From CAZNHL01 sp964572965 (lineage in GTDB: Bacteria; Bacteroidota; Bacteroidia; Cytophagales; UBA9547), in NCBI GenBank assembly GCA_964572965.1, contig CAZNHL010000071.1:1-20894 (forward strand): a stretch of DNA of 20,894 nt, in the 5' to 3' direction. Below the pieces are notes generated by a model. It was not told the DNA's origin. It ran no database searches and saw only the letters and a list, made by a program, of their open reading frames with translations. This document shows positions 7,918-15,538 of this stretch, in pieces. The stretch's first letter is position 1; every line of letters starts with the position of its first letter. Both the position numbers and the translations under genes were made by a program.

Positions 7918-8568
7918 TTATTTTATATTCTTTAAATCTGAAATGGTTTGAACAGGATTTGAAGAATTGAAGACAAAACTTCCGGCAACCAATACGTCTG
8001 CTCCTGAATTTACCAGTTTAGCAGCATTTGCAGTAGTAACACCACCATCTATTTCAATTAATGCTTTAGAGTTCTTCTGGATAATCAGGTTTTTCAATTG
8101 CTCTACTTTGGCATAAGTATTCTCAATAAACTTCTGCCCCCCAAAGCCTGGATTCACACTCATAATACAAACCAGGTCTGCATCTGCAATCACATCCTCT
8201 AACTGGCTGATTGATGTATGAGGGTTTACAGCGATACCAGCCTTACAATCCAAAGCCTTAATCTGCTGCAGGTTTCTATGTAAATGACGGCAAGCCTCAA
8301 TATGAACAGAAATCCAGTCGGCACCAGCCTTCTTGAAAGCTTCAACGTAACGTTCCGGTTGCTCAATCATCAAGTGTACATCCATAGGTTTCTTTGCATG
8401 ACGGCCAATCGCCTCACATACAGGCAAACCAAAAGATAAATTAGGAACAAACATCCCATCCATAATATCAATATGAATCCACTCTGCAGCACTGGAATTT
8501 AACATTTCAATATCTCTTTGCAGATTGGCAAAGTCGGCAGACAATACAGAAGGGGCAATAATCGGCAT
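7918..8568 (-). CDS. rpe: Ribulose-phosphate 3-epimerase
   Basis: The enzyme interconverts D-ribulose 5-phosphate and D-xylulose 5-phosphate in the pentose-phosphate pathway. The 216 residues show the family's TIM-barrel signatures in order: IAPSVLSADFANL at the N-terminus, HIDIMDGMFVPN (metal- and substrate-binding His and Asp), MDVHLMI, the VSVHIEA strand, MSVNPGFGGQKFI with the conserved Gly-Phe-Gly-Gly phosphate loop, EIDGGV with the second catalytic Asp, and GADVLVAGSFVF. All expected active-site positions appear intact and the length is typical. The ATG at 8568 lies about 22 nt downstream of an exact TAnnTTTG element. The TonB receptor follows after 27 nt, so rpe is probably the first gene of that transcript. 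Confidence 0.97.
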   Translation of the reverse strand: MPIIAPSVLSADFANLQRDIEMLNSSAAEWIHIDIMDGMFVPNLSFGLPVCEAIGRHAKKPMDVHLMIEQPERYVEAFKKAGADWISVHIEACRHLHRNLQQIKALDCKAGIAVNPHTSISQLEDVIADADLVCIMSVNPGFGGQKFIENTYAKVEQLKNLIIQKNSKALIEIDGGVTTANAAKLVNSGADVLVAGSFVFNSSNPVQTISDLKNIK

Positions 8569-8589
8569 AATTCTTAAATCACTTTTTTA

Positions 8590-8597
8590 CAAATATA
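8590..8597 (-). promoter_or_regulatory. Candidate -7 element (TATATTTG) for rpe
   Basis: On the minus strand TATATTTG matches the Bacteroidota -7 consensus exactly and implies a 5' leader of roughly 15 nt. No matching -33 TTTG is seen at 19-20 nt, so only half the promoter is supported. Confidence 0.5.
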
Positions 8598-8701
8598 TGA
8601 TATAAAGGCGAAAATTACTCAGTAGAAGTGCATTCGATTATCTATCAGACACTTATTTGATTTTATCAAGAAAAAATATTCACATTTAATGTTACATTTT
8701 G

Positions 8702-8709
8702 TACTTTTG
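8702..8709 (+). promoter_or_regulatory. Candidate -7 element (TACTTTTG) for the T9SS cargo gene
   Basis: TACTTTTG matches TAnnTTTG exactly, about 30 nt before the ATG at 8741. The -33 region is weak (TTCA at 8679). A purine-rich GGAGAGG at 8718-8724 is 16 nt from the ATG, too far to be a normal Shine-Dalgarno site. Confidence 0.45.
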
Positions 8710-8740
8710 AATAAACGGAGAGGTTTAGCTTTAACTATAT

Positions 8741-11581
8741 ATGAAAAAATTACTGGCTCTTTTATTATTGTGCTTTGCTGCCAGCTTTGCATCGGCACAA
8801 ACCAGCGTTAACAGTTGCCCCAATTATAATCTGGTCAATTATCTCGACAAGAACTGTTCAAACTATTTGCCAATGCCTACTGAAATCAGGCTGGGTCAGG
8901 CCAGAGTTACCTGGGGAGACTCAAAAGTCGGAAATGTATGTAGCGGACTTGGCGGGGCTGATATATTTATTCCAAGTAACAGACCAGGCTGGGCTATTGC
9001 TATCGGACATGCCTACAATGCTACACGAAACGTTCTTAAGGGAGACTATTTCAGTATTAACTACCTTGCCGGCATTTCAATGAAAGAAACGTTTTCGCAA
9101 TGCGATGCCGGAGCTGTATGGGACCCGGCTTTAACTCACGCCCCTTCTACCAATTACTTCAAAACTAATTGTGACAACCTGTTCTCTAATTACCTGACAA
9201 TGAGGGATGGCTGTTTTCAGATTGACCAAAATACGGGCTGGCCAATGTTCACTGAATTTTACCCTACCAGATTTTCAGGTACAGCCGACCATGTGAATTT
9301 TGCAAGCGGAGCCAATTATGAAACAGAAACCATGCTTCGTATGATGTATGACCTGATCCTTTTCAGGAGACTGCAATACTCTGCTAATCTAAATCCTACA
9401 CAGTTTTTTGACAATGCAACGGATCCTTATGCTGCGGAAAAAGTATTTGCTTTAGCATGGAATAAAGGTGTTAATGATTCCAGAATCACAAATTTACTTA
9501 CTACAAACCGTACAGCAGCACTAAGCTCGGCAGACATATTGTCTTTCCTGAGCACAGAAACCTATCCGACCATCGTTTCTGCAATCACAAGAGCTTTAGA
9601 CAGCCCGGCAAATATTACAGAAACACACCTGATCAGTACTAATCACCAGTGGTATGATGCACCAATTTCATGGGCCGATGTAGATGCTTATTTAACCAAG
9701 CAATTAGCATTATTTAAAGAGGCTAACCCTGCGAGTGTAAGAGCAAACGTAAAAAAAGTATTTGACAGTATTAAAGGCGGCAATCCGGTTTCATATCGTT
9801 ATGAGTTCTCAAAAGTATTGGATGAAATAACTACAAATCTGCCATTTTATGATCCAATGCCTTATATCAGCAACAGTAACTCAACCTCATTAGGGTGCAA
9901 ACTAGCATGCAAAATGCCTGTAGTAACTATTAAATATGAAGGTGCAAAAACTTTCTGCGAAGGACAAAGCATTACGCTAAATACAATAGAAGGCAGCGGT
10001 TTTACTTATGAATGGCAAAAAAACGGTGTAACAATACCATCAACAAACAGCGCCAGTTATGATGCAATAGCAAGCGGGGAATACAATGTCATAATTACTT
10101 CAGGTACCTGTAAAGCTACTTCAGAGTGTCCTGTTAAAATTACAGTAAACAACTGTAGCAATTGCACTATGAAAGCAACTGCTACAGCAACGTCCAATTC
10201 ATGTACAGGAAAAAAAGACGGCTCAGTTTCTGTCACTTTATCTAACCAGTCTGCAGGCCCGTTTAAGTACAATTGGGTAGGTCCGGACTCTGTTCTTCAC
10301 ACTACAGCAATCTTCCCTAACGTAGCTGACGGTATTTATAATATAGAAGTAATTGACCAAAGTAATACAGGCTGTAAGGCTTATGCCAATACAAAAGTCA
10401 CTCCTATCAAAGTTGCCTATCAGAAAGTGGTACTGAGCGCTACTACTTCAGCCTGTGATCGTGTTATATTAAAAGCTTCTTATGTAGACCTTCCTCCGGC
10501 AAGTTGTGATTACACAATTACATCTACCCCGGCATTTACGTGGTATACTTTCCCCGGTGAACTAAAACTTGAAATGGTTGTAAACGGGAGCGTTATGAAC
10601 TCATGGACAGGTGCAACTATGAAAACATTGAACCAGACTGTAAAAATCCCTCATGGAGCTACAGTAGAGTTTTATCTCAACAATGGAGTAAGCTATGCAG
10701 TAGCTTTCAGTAGCGGCGAAAGCTTTCCTATCAGGCTACTTGATCCACAGGGAGCAACAAAATTCACATACTCATTAAGCGGTAACTGGAACAGCGGTAA
10801 AGTAAAACTCAATGCATCGACTATTACAGCCAATTGCCTTCCGGCAACAACACCGACTTATACTAAATCATGGACAGCCACACCGACAGGAACATTTACT
10901 AAATTAACAGGAGACAGCACAACCTTTTCCGGTAATGCAAACTCAGAAATCACCTTTACCGCAACCAATCCTTCAGACCCTTCATGTCCTTTATCTGACA
11001 AAGTTAAATTCATCAATACATGTCCGGGATCACAACCTGTAGACTTTATTTATTTTGAAGGAAAAGCACGCGAACATGATGTTATGCTTAACTGGGCTAC
11101 TTCAATGGAAAAGGACAATAAAGGCTTTCAGGTATTACGCAGCACAGATGCAGAAAACTTTATTGAAATCGGCTTTGTTCCACCCCTTCAGTTTAATGGC
11201 ATCAAGCCTTATAAGTTTTTTGACACCAATCCTGTAAACGGAGGGGTTTACTATAAAATAAAACAGATTGATCTGGACGGTTCAAGCTCTTCAACCAATA
11301 TTATCTATATAAACACAGATATAGCTTCTGAACTCAAAGTTTACCCTAATCCATTTGATAATGAACTTACAATTCAGCTATTAAACCATTCAGGAGCCGA
11401 AAACCAGTCACTCCCTTATCAAATTGATGTTTATGACCTGACAGATCAAATGATTTCTAAAGAAATACTACCAGGCACAGCTCTTACGCATAAACTTGGA
11501 TCAACTTTAAGCAGTGGCGTTTATCTCGTTAAAATTACCAATAACAACATTTCTAAAGTTTTTAAAGTGATAAAATATTAG
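8741..11581 (+). CDS. Large T9SS-exported multidomain protein (lysozyme-like N-terminus suspected)
   Basis: The 946-residue product has a clear signal peptide (MKKLLALLLLCFAASFASAQ, 1-20) and a type A T9SS C-terminal sorting domain at about 864-946 (LKVYPNPFDNELTI ... SSGVYLVKITNN ... VFKVIKY). It should be exported to the periplasm by Sec and across the outer membrane by T9SS. Between these I see a helical region at about 25-375, an Ig-like domain at about 395-468 (FCEGQSITL, FTYEWQKNGV, SGEYNVIIT), a SprB-like repeat at about 475-555 (SCTGKKDGSVSV, FKYNWVGP, GIYNIEVIDQ), a less familiar beta region, and a fibronectin-III-like domain at about 766-860. The helical region has Glu116 in AGISMKET and later VFALAWNKGVND, reminiscent of lysozyme/transglycosylase folds, but this is weak. 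It has its own promoter element and terminator, so it is probably monocistronic. Confidence 0.88.
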   Translation: MKKLLALLLLCFAASFASAQTSVNSCPNYNLVNYLDKNCSNYLPMPTEIRLGQARVTWGDSKVGNVCSGLGGADIFIPSNRPGWAIAIGHAYNATRNVLKGDYFSINYLAGISMKETFSQCDAGAVWDPALTHAPSTNYFKTNCDNLFSNYLTMRDGCFQIDQNTGWPMFTEFYPTRFSGTADHVNFASGANYETETMLRMMYDLILFRRLQYSANLNPTQFFDNATDPYAAEKVFALAWNKGVNDSRITNLLTTNRTAALSSADILSFLSTETYPTIVSAITRALDSPANITETHLISTNHQWYDAPISWADVDAYLTKQLALFKEANPASVRANVKKVFDSIKGGNPVSYRYEFSKVLDEITTNLPFYDPMPYISNSNSTSLGCKLACKMPVVTIKYEGAKTFCEGQSITLNTIEGSGFTYEWQKNGVTIPSTNSASYDAIASGEYNVIITSGTCKATSECPVKITVNNCSNCTMKATATATSNSCTGKKDGSVSVTLSNQSAGPFKYNWVGPDSVLHTTAIFPNVADGIYNIEVIDQSNTGCKAYANTKVTPIKVAYQKVVLSATTSACDRVILKASYVDLPPASCDYTITSTPAFTWYTFPGELKLEMVVNGSVMNSWTGATMKTLNQTVKIPHGATVEFYLNNGVSYAVAFSSGESFPIRLLDPQGATKFTYSLSGNWNSGKVKLNASTITANCLPATTPTYTKSWTATPTGTFTKLTGDSTTFSGNANSEITFTATNPSDPSCPLSDKVKFINTCPGSQPVDFIYFEGKAREHDVMLNWATSMEKDNKGFQVLRSTDAENFIEIGFVPPLQFNGIKPYKFFDTNPVNGGVYYKIKQIDLDGSSSSTNIIYINTDIASELKVYPNPFDNELTIQLLNHSGAENQSLPYQIDVYDLTDQMISKEILPGTALTHKLGSTLSSGVYLVKITNNNISKVFKVIKY

Positions 11582-11600
11582 TAATAACAAAACCATTTAT

Positions 11601-11642
11601 ATACCCGTTTCGAATAAGTAATATCGGAACGGGTATTTTTTT
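11601..11642 (+). terminator. Intrinsic terminator of the T9SS cargo gene
   Basis: ATACCCGTTTCGA (11601-11613) pairs with TCGGAACGGGTAT (11624-11635 region) across a short AT-rich loop and is followed by seven or eight T residues. It begins 20 nt after the stop codon. Confidence 0.88.
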
Positions 11643-11681
11643 ACCATTAAACACTTTTTTCACCTAAAATCAATTATAAAA

Positions 11682-12524
11682 ATGAAAGCTCCTTCTATTT
11701 TCATATCGACCATTTTTATTTGCACATTTCTGACTCAAAGTATTTTTGCACAAACCTTTGAGGGGATTATGTCCTGGAAAATCAGTATAGAAATTACTGA
11801 CCCAAAGGCTAAAAAAGAAATGGAAGATGCTCAGAAAAAACTGGATGATCCGGCAACTAAAGCTCAGTTAAAACAGCTTGAGGACATGGAAAAAAGCCCA
11901 GAGATGAAAGCCTTACTGGATCAAAACCCTCAATTGAGACAACAATTAGAAAACCTCAGAAACGGAGGCTTACAAGCATTATTTCCAACGTCTATGACCA
12001 TTAAAATCAAAAATGATAATTCATTGGTTAAACTGGACGGCGGACTGGCAACTGAAATTCTGTATATAAAAGCTGATGACCAAAGTTACATGCTCAACAG
12101 AAGTGCAAAAACTTATCAGAAGATCGCAAAACAAAAGAAACAGTCAGGCAGTCAGCAACCGACTGCAAAAAAACATAGGGTCACTCCTACCGGTGAAACT
12201 ACCAGAATTCTAAATTATACCTGTAAAAAGTATATCATTGAAAGTACAGAACAGGGCAAAACACAAAAACAATATATTTGGGCCACTAATGAAATAAAGG
12301 ACATTAACTACAAGCATATCAAATCAAATATGCAACAGCACAACAACGAGACAGAATACTTAAATGATATTGATGGAATTCCTCTAAAGATGGAAATGAT
12401 TGTTCCTCAAGGAAAAATGACAATGGAAGTTACCAAGATTGAAAAGCAAACACTTGATGCTTCTGAATTCAAAATTCCTGCCGGATTTACAGAAAAAGCT
12501 GCACCCTCTTCCGGACAACACTAA
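11682..12524 (+). CDS. Secreted DUF4412-like protein
   Basis: This 280-residue protein starts with a signal peptide (MKAPSIFISTIFICTFLTQSIFAQ, about 1-23). Residues about 38-95 are a charged helical stretch (AKKEMEDAQKKLDD, LKQLEDMEKSPEMK, QLRQQLENLRN), an insertion relative to the simple DUF4412 plan. The core then shows the usual series: SMTIKIKNDNSLVKLDGG, ILYIKADDQSYMLN, KTYQKI, TRILNYTCKKYIIE, QYIWATNEI, GIPLKMEMIVPQGKMTMEVTKIEKQ and a final FKIPAGF. The function of DUF4412 proteins is unknown; they are exported envelope proteins common in Bacteroidota. The gene lies 100 nt downstream of the T9SS cargo gene but behind its terminator, so it is probably transcribed separately, although I see no clear promoter. 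Confidence 0.85.
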   Translation: MKAPSIFISTIFICTFLTQSIFAQTFEGIMSWKISIEITDPKAKKEMEDAQKKLDDPATKAQLKQLEDMEKSPEMKALLDQNPQLRQQLENLRNGGLQALFPTSMTIKIKNDNSLVKLDGGLATEILYIKADDQSYMLNRSAKTYQKIAKQKKQSGSQQPTAKKHRVTPTGETTRILNYTCKKYIIESTEQGKTQKQYIWATNEIKDINYKHIKSNMQQHNNETEYLNDIDGIPLKMEMIVPQGKMTMEVTKIEKQTLDASEFKIPAGFTEKAAPSSGQH

Positions 12525-12538
12525 TTAAGTTATAAAAA

Positions 12539-12577
12539 GAAAGCCTTTCCATAACAATGTGGAAAGGCTTTCTTTTT
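12539..12577 (+). terminator. Strong intrinsic terminator of the DUF4412-like gene
   Basis: A perfect 13-bp stem, GAAAGCCTTTCCA (12539-12551) with TGGAAAGGCTTTC (12560-12572), has an 8-nt loop and a following T5 run. An A-run precedes the 5' arm, so it could also end transcription from the other side. Confidence 0.93.
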
Positions 12578-12593
12578 GATGTCTATTATTTGC

Positions 12594-12677
12594 TTACAAA
12601 TAGAACATCCGCGCTTTGCGCTCATATACTTCGAATGATTTGTCTTTTTCAAAAATCTCTACAACTGCTTTTTCCAT
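12594..12677 (-). CDS. Possible 27-residue microprotein
   Basis: On the minus strand ATG 12677 opens a 27-codon frame ending in TAA at 12594, beginning MEKAVVEIFEKDK and ending YERKARMFYL. It is charged, has no membrane segment or signal, and lies alone in the 320-bp gap between the DUF4412-like and exporter genes. Its 3' end is 17 nt from the terminator of the preceding gene, which could serve it too. I do not recognise the sequence. It might be a true small protein or the remnant of a longer gene. No strong promoter is visible, so confidence is low. Confidence 0.3.
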   Translation of the reverse strand: MEKAVVEIFEKDKSFEVYERKARMFYL

Positions 12678-12784
12678 AAAATCTTATTTCAAACCCATAA
12701 CACAAAAAATATTTACAATTCTATATAAGAATAATCATACTCAATAGAATTTAATAAATGTAATTTTGTTAATGGATTTCATAA

Positions 12785-12825
12785 TACTACTGACATATAG
12801 TTGTCATCTTGTTGTAGTACATTTG
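12785..12825 (+). promoter_or_regulatory. Candidate promoter and operator of the MFS exporter
   Basis: TACATTTG (12818-12825) matches the -7 consensus exactly, about 22 nt before the ATG. Directly upstream is the inverted repeat TGACA-N6-TGTCA (12791-12806), itself flanked by TACTAC (12785-12790) and GTAGTA (12814-12819). Such dyads overlapping a promoter are typical of repressor operators at efflux genes, but no regulator gene is adjacent and the -33 element is not clear. Confidence 0.4.
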
Positions 12826-12846
12826 TGATGCAAAGATTAAACCCCT

Positions 12847-14083
12847 ATGATTGACGAAAAGAAGCAAAANNNNNNNNNNTCTGCACTGATTTTCATTTTT
12901 ATTACCCTTTTAATTGATTGTATTGGCATCGGGCTGATTATTCCGGTAATGCCAAAATTGATTGAAGAGCTTACGGGTGCAGATTTGAGTACTGCTTCCC
13001 AATACGGAGGCTGGCTGATGTTCTCCTATGCTATCATGCAATTTATTTTCGCACCTATTTTAGGCAGCATGAGCGACCATTTCGGGAGAAGACCTGTTTT
13101 GTTGTTTGCCTTGCTGGGTATGGGTATTGATTATATTCTACTCTCATATGCACCAACCATTGGCTGGCTGTTTGTCGGAAGGCTGATTTCTGGTATATGC
13201 GGCGCAAGTTTCACTACAGCTACAGCCTATATTGCTGATATTAGTGTTCCTGAAAAACGTGCTCAAAACTTCGGATTAGTTGGCGCGGCATTCGGTCTTG
13301 GTTTTATTATAGGTCCCGTTATAGGCGGGCTTTTCAGTCAGTTTGGTGCAAGAGTGCCATTTATGATTGCAGCAGGTTTATCCTTACTTAATTTCTTTTA
13401 TGGCTATCTGTTATTGCCAGAATCTTTNNNNNNNNNNAGAAAGACGTGAATTTGATTGGAAAAGGGCTAATCCAGCCGGATCACTAATACATTTGAAACG
13501 TTTTCCCGTTATTATGGGATTAATTATTGCTACTTTTTTGATATATGTAGCAGGACATGCCGCTCAATCTATCTGGACATTTTATACGATTGAAAAATTT
13601 CAATGGAATGAAACATGGATTGGTTATTCACTAGGCTTTGTAGGGCTCATGATTGCCATTGTGCAAGGAGGCCTCATCAGAATTATTATTCCAAAAATTG
13701 GAGAAAAATTAGCTGTTTATGTTGGTTTAGGATTCGAAATACTTGCATTGATACTATTTGCCTTTGCTTCTAAAGGATGGATGATGTTTGTCTTTATGAT
13801 CCCTTACGGTATTGGAGGCATTGCGGGAGCAGCTATTCAGGGAATTATCTCCAATCATGTGCCATCAAATGAACAAGGGGAACTTCAAGGCGGGCTTACA
13901 AGTCTGATGAGTGTTACTTCTATTATCGGCCCTTTACTGATGACTTATCTGTTTTCTTATTTTACAGAAAAAGGTGCCCCTGTTTATTTCCCGGGAGCAC
14001 CTTTTGTGATGGCTGCAATATTGACAGTATTTGCTTTACTCTATTGTATCAAATCATTGAGAAAGATTAATGCTTCTCAATAG
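12847..14083 (+). CDS. TetA-like MFS drug exporter, interrupted by two assembly gaps
   Basis: The two reading frames on either side of the second N-gap together encode one 12-helix major-facilitator protein of about 410 residues. The N-terminal half has the Tet-type start (SALIFIFITLLIDCIGIGLIIPVMP), motif A between helices 2 and 3 (GSMSDHFGRRPVL), an antiporter motif C-like segment (GAAFGLGFIIGPVIGG) and the central PES loop. The C-terminal half resumes at RREFDWKRANPAGSL and ends LRKINASQ. Family members export tetracyclines or other drugs in exchange for protons; the substrate here is unknown. The frame changes across the second gap only because 10 Ns do not equal the true gap length, so I treat the gene as intact. 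Its stop overlaps the convergent helicase gene by 7 bp. Confidence 0.87.
12870..12879. other. 10-N assembly gap inside the exporter gene
   Basis: Ten Ns follow codon 7. The reading frame is kept if the true gap is 10 nt (or 10 plus a multiple of 3), so it does not disturb the gene call. A fixed run of 10 Ns looks like a placeholder. Confidence 0.95.
13428..13437. other. 10-N assembly gap causing an apparent frameshift
   Basis: Ten Ns sit just after the conserved PES motif in the central cytoplasmic loop. Continuity of the protein requires a gap divisible by three. Nine nt would give PES-Leu-x-x-x-Glu-Arg-Arg, matching the usual spacing of this loop in the family. Confidence 0.95.
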
Positions 14084-15324
14084 CTTTCTTGCTGGGAAGA
14101 ACTACTACTTCCCGGCTTTTTTTTAAAGAACTTTTTTTTCTTATTAAAAGGCTTTTTCTCTCTTTCCGGCTTCTTTGTGGGATCGTACAACGGACCTTCT
14201 CCCAACGCTCCCGGAAGTGCTATTTTAGGAATTTCCTTACCTATCAGTTTTTCAATGCGGCCAAACTTCTGCTGGTCTTTTGAGTTAATGAAGGTAATAG
14301 CCGTTCCTGTAGTGGCTGCACGTGCCGTACGGCCGATTCTATGGATATAATCTTCAGGATCAGGTGGCGCATCATAATTAATTACCAGACTGATTCCTTC
14401 CACGTCAATGCCCCTCGAAAGGATATCTGTACCAATTAACACTTGTAATTGCTTACTTTTAAACGCTCGCATTACCTGCTCGCGCTCGGCCTGATCAAGA
14501 TCAGAATGGAATGATTTAGCTGCTACTCCTGCATGTCGAAGTTCTCTATCGAGCTTCTTTACATTTTCTTTAGTAGAAGCAAAAATAATTACACTGTTGA
14601 AGTTACCTTCTTTCAGCAAAAGCTTTAGCAGCTCAAGCTTTTGAGAATCGTGAACAACGTAAGCCAACTGCAAAATACCTTCAGCAGGCTTTGAAATAGC
14701 AATATTAACCTGCTGAGGATTATTTAGTATTGTGTCTGCAAGCTTTCTTATCTTGGGTGGCATAGTTGCTGAAAACAACAATGTCTGACGCTTTTTAGGC
14801 AGATAATTGATAATCTTAACAATGTCATCATAAAAACCCATGTCGAGCATCCTGTCTGCTTCATCAAGGATCAGGTGTTCCAAATGATCAAACTTCATTC
14901 CTCCCATTTGCAAAATTGCCATTAAACGGCCGGGAGTAGCAATAATAATATCTGCCCCGTGCTTCATCGCTTTGATCTGCTGATCAAAAGTAGCCCCATC
15001 TCCCCCTCCATAAACAGGTATAGAGCTTACAGACAAGAAATAACCAAAACCTTCTATCTGCTGATCAATCTGTAAAGCAAGTTCACGGGTTGGAGCAAGA
15101 ATAAGCGTATTTAAATGACGCGTTTTTGCCTGGACAATTTTGTTCAGCGTTGGCAATACGTAAGCCGCCGTTTTCCCCGTACCCGTTTGAGCGCAGGCAA
15201 TCAGGTCATGGTTTTCTAATATAATCGGAATAGCTTGTTCCTGAATCGGAGTCGGTTTATTATAACCCATCGAATTGAGACCGTCGAGTAGACGCTCATC
15301 GAATTTAAAATCTTCAAATGTCAA
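14077..15324 (-). CDS. rhlE: DEAD-box RNA helicase, RhlE-type
   Basis: The 415-residue protein has all helicase motifs in order: the Q motif (GYNKPTPIQEQAIP), Walker A AQTGTGKT, Ia PTRELA, Ib TPGR, DEAD as LDEADRMLDMGF, SAT as LFSATMP, IV IIFASTK, V LIGTDILSRGIDV and VI HRIGRTARA. These proteins unwind short RNA duplexes with ATP during ribosome assembly, RNA decay and cold adaptation. The C-terminal tail is strongly basic (EREKKPFNKKKKFFKKK) and ends in a Ser run and QQESY, probably a nonspecific RNA-binding extension. RhlE-like naming fits the short core plus basic tail, but other DEAD subgroups are possible. It is divergent from a cold-shock protein, and its 3' end overlaps the exporter gene and carries the exporter's terminator. 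Confidence 0.94.
   Translation of the reverse strand: MTFEDFKFDERLLDGLNSMGYNKPTPIQEQAIPIILENHDLIACAQTGTGKTAAYVLPTLNKIVQAKTRHLNTLILAPTRELALQIDQQIEGFGYFLSVSSIPVYGGGDGATFDQQIKAMKHGADIIIATPGRLMAILQMGGMKFDHLEHLILDEADRMLDMGFYDDIVKIINYLPKKRQTLLFSATMPPKIRKLADTILNNPQQVNIAISKPAEGILQLAYVVHDSQKLELLKLLLKEGNFNSVIIFASTKENVKKLDRELRHAGVAAKSFHSDLDQAEREQVMRAFKSKQLQVLIGTDILSRGIDVEGISLVINYDAPPDPEDYIHRIGRTARAATTGTAITFINSKDQQKFGRIEKLIGKEIPKIALPGALGEGPLYDPTKKPEREKKPFNKKKKFFKKKPGSSSSSQQESY
14091..14124 (+). terminator. Exporter terminator embedded in the opposing helicase coding sequence
   Basis: On the plus strand GCTGGGAAG (14091-14099) pairs with CTTCCCGGC (14108-14116) and is followed by eight T residues. It begins 8 nt after the exporter stop. 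Read on the minus strand, the same bases encode the Lys-Lys-Pro-Gly-Ser run near the helicase C-terminus. Confidence 0.85.
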
Positions 15325-15345
15325 TTTTTGCCGCGTAATTAATGG

Positions 15346-15354
15346 TGTGGATAA
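15346..15354 (-). other. Exact DnaA-box match in the helicase leader
   Basis: TTATCCACA on the minus strand is identical to the strong DnaA box consensus and lies in the predicted 5' leader, 22 nt before the helicase ATG. Only one such site is seen, so it may be chance. Confidence 0.25.
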
Positions 15355-15388
15355 CTGTTTCTTTTTAAAACCAGTATATGTTTTACCC

Positions 15389-15420
15389 TAAAAATACGTT
15401 AATCTTGGCCATGAAACAAA
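15389..15420 (-). promoter_or_regulatory. Candidate promoter of the DEAD-box helicase
   Basis: On the minus strand TTTG (15420-15417), a 20-nt spacer and TATTTTTA (15396-15389; one mismatch to TAnnTTTG) match the Bacteroidota promoter layout. It predicts a leader of about 60 nt. Confidence 0.5.
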
Positions 15421-15489
15421 CATCTTGCACAGACAGAATGACATAGCCTCTAAAATGATGTTTTAACGCCTAAAATAATTAAAACGAGA

Positions 15490-15520
15490 TTTGCAAAATT
15501 AATTTTTGTTCGTACATTAG
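15490..15520 (+). promoter_or_regulatory. Candidate promoter of the cold-shock protein gene
   Basis: TTTG (15490-15493), a 19-nt spacer and TACATTAG (15513-15520; one mismatch) fit the Bacteroidota -33/-7 layout. The implied leader is only about 15 nt, unlike the long structured leader of E. coli cspA. Confidence 0.5.
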
Positions 15521-15538
15521 ATTCAAATTAATAACAAA

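Noticed and set aside
8718..8724. GGAGAGG as a Shine-Dalgarno site for the T9SS cargo gene
   Set aside because: It is 16 nt from the ATG, outside the useful range, and the other genes here lack such sites.
13367..14083. A second, separate transporter gene starting at 13367
   Set aside because: It is the C-terminal half of the same MFS protein; the frame change comes from the N-gap length.
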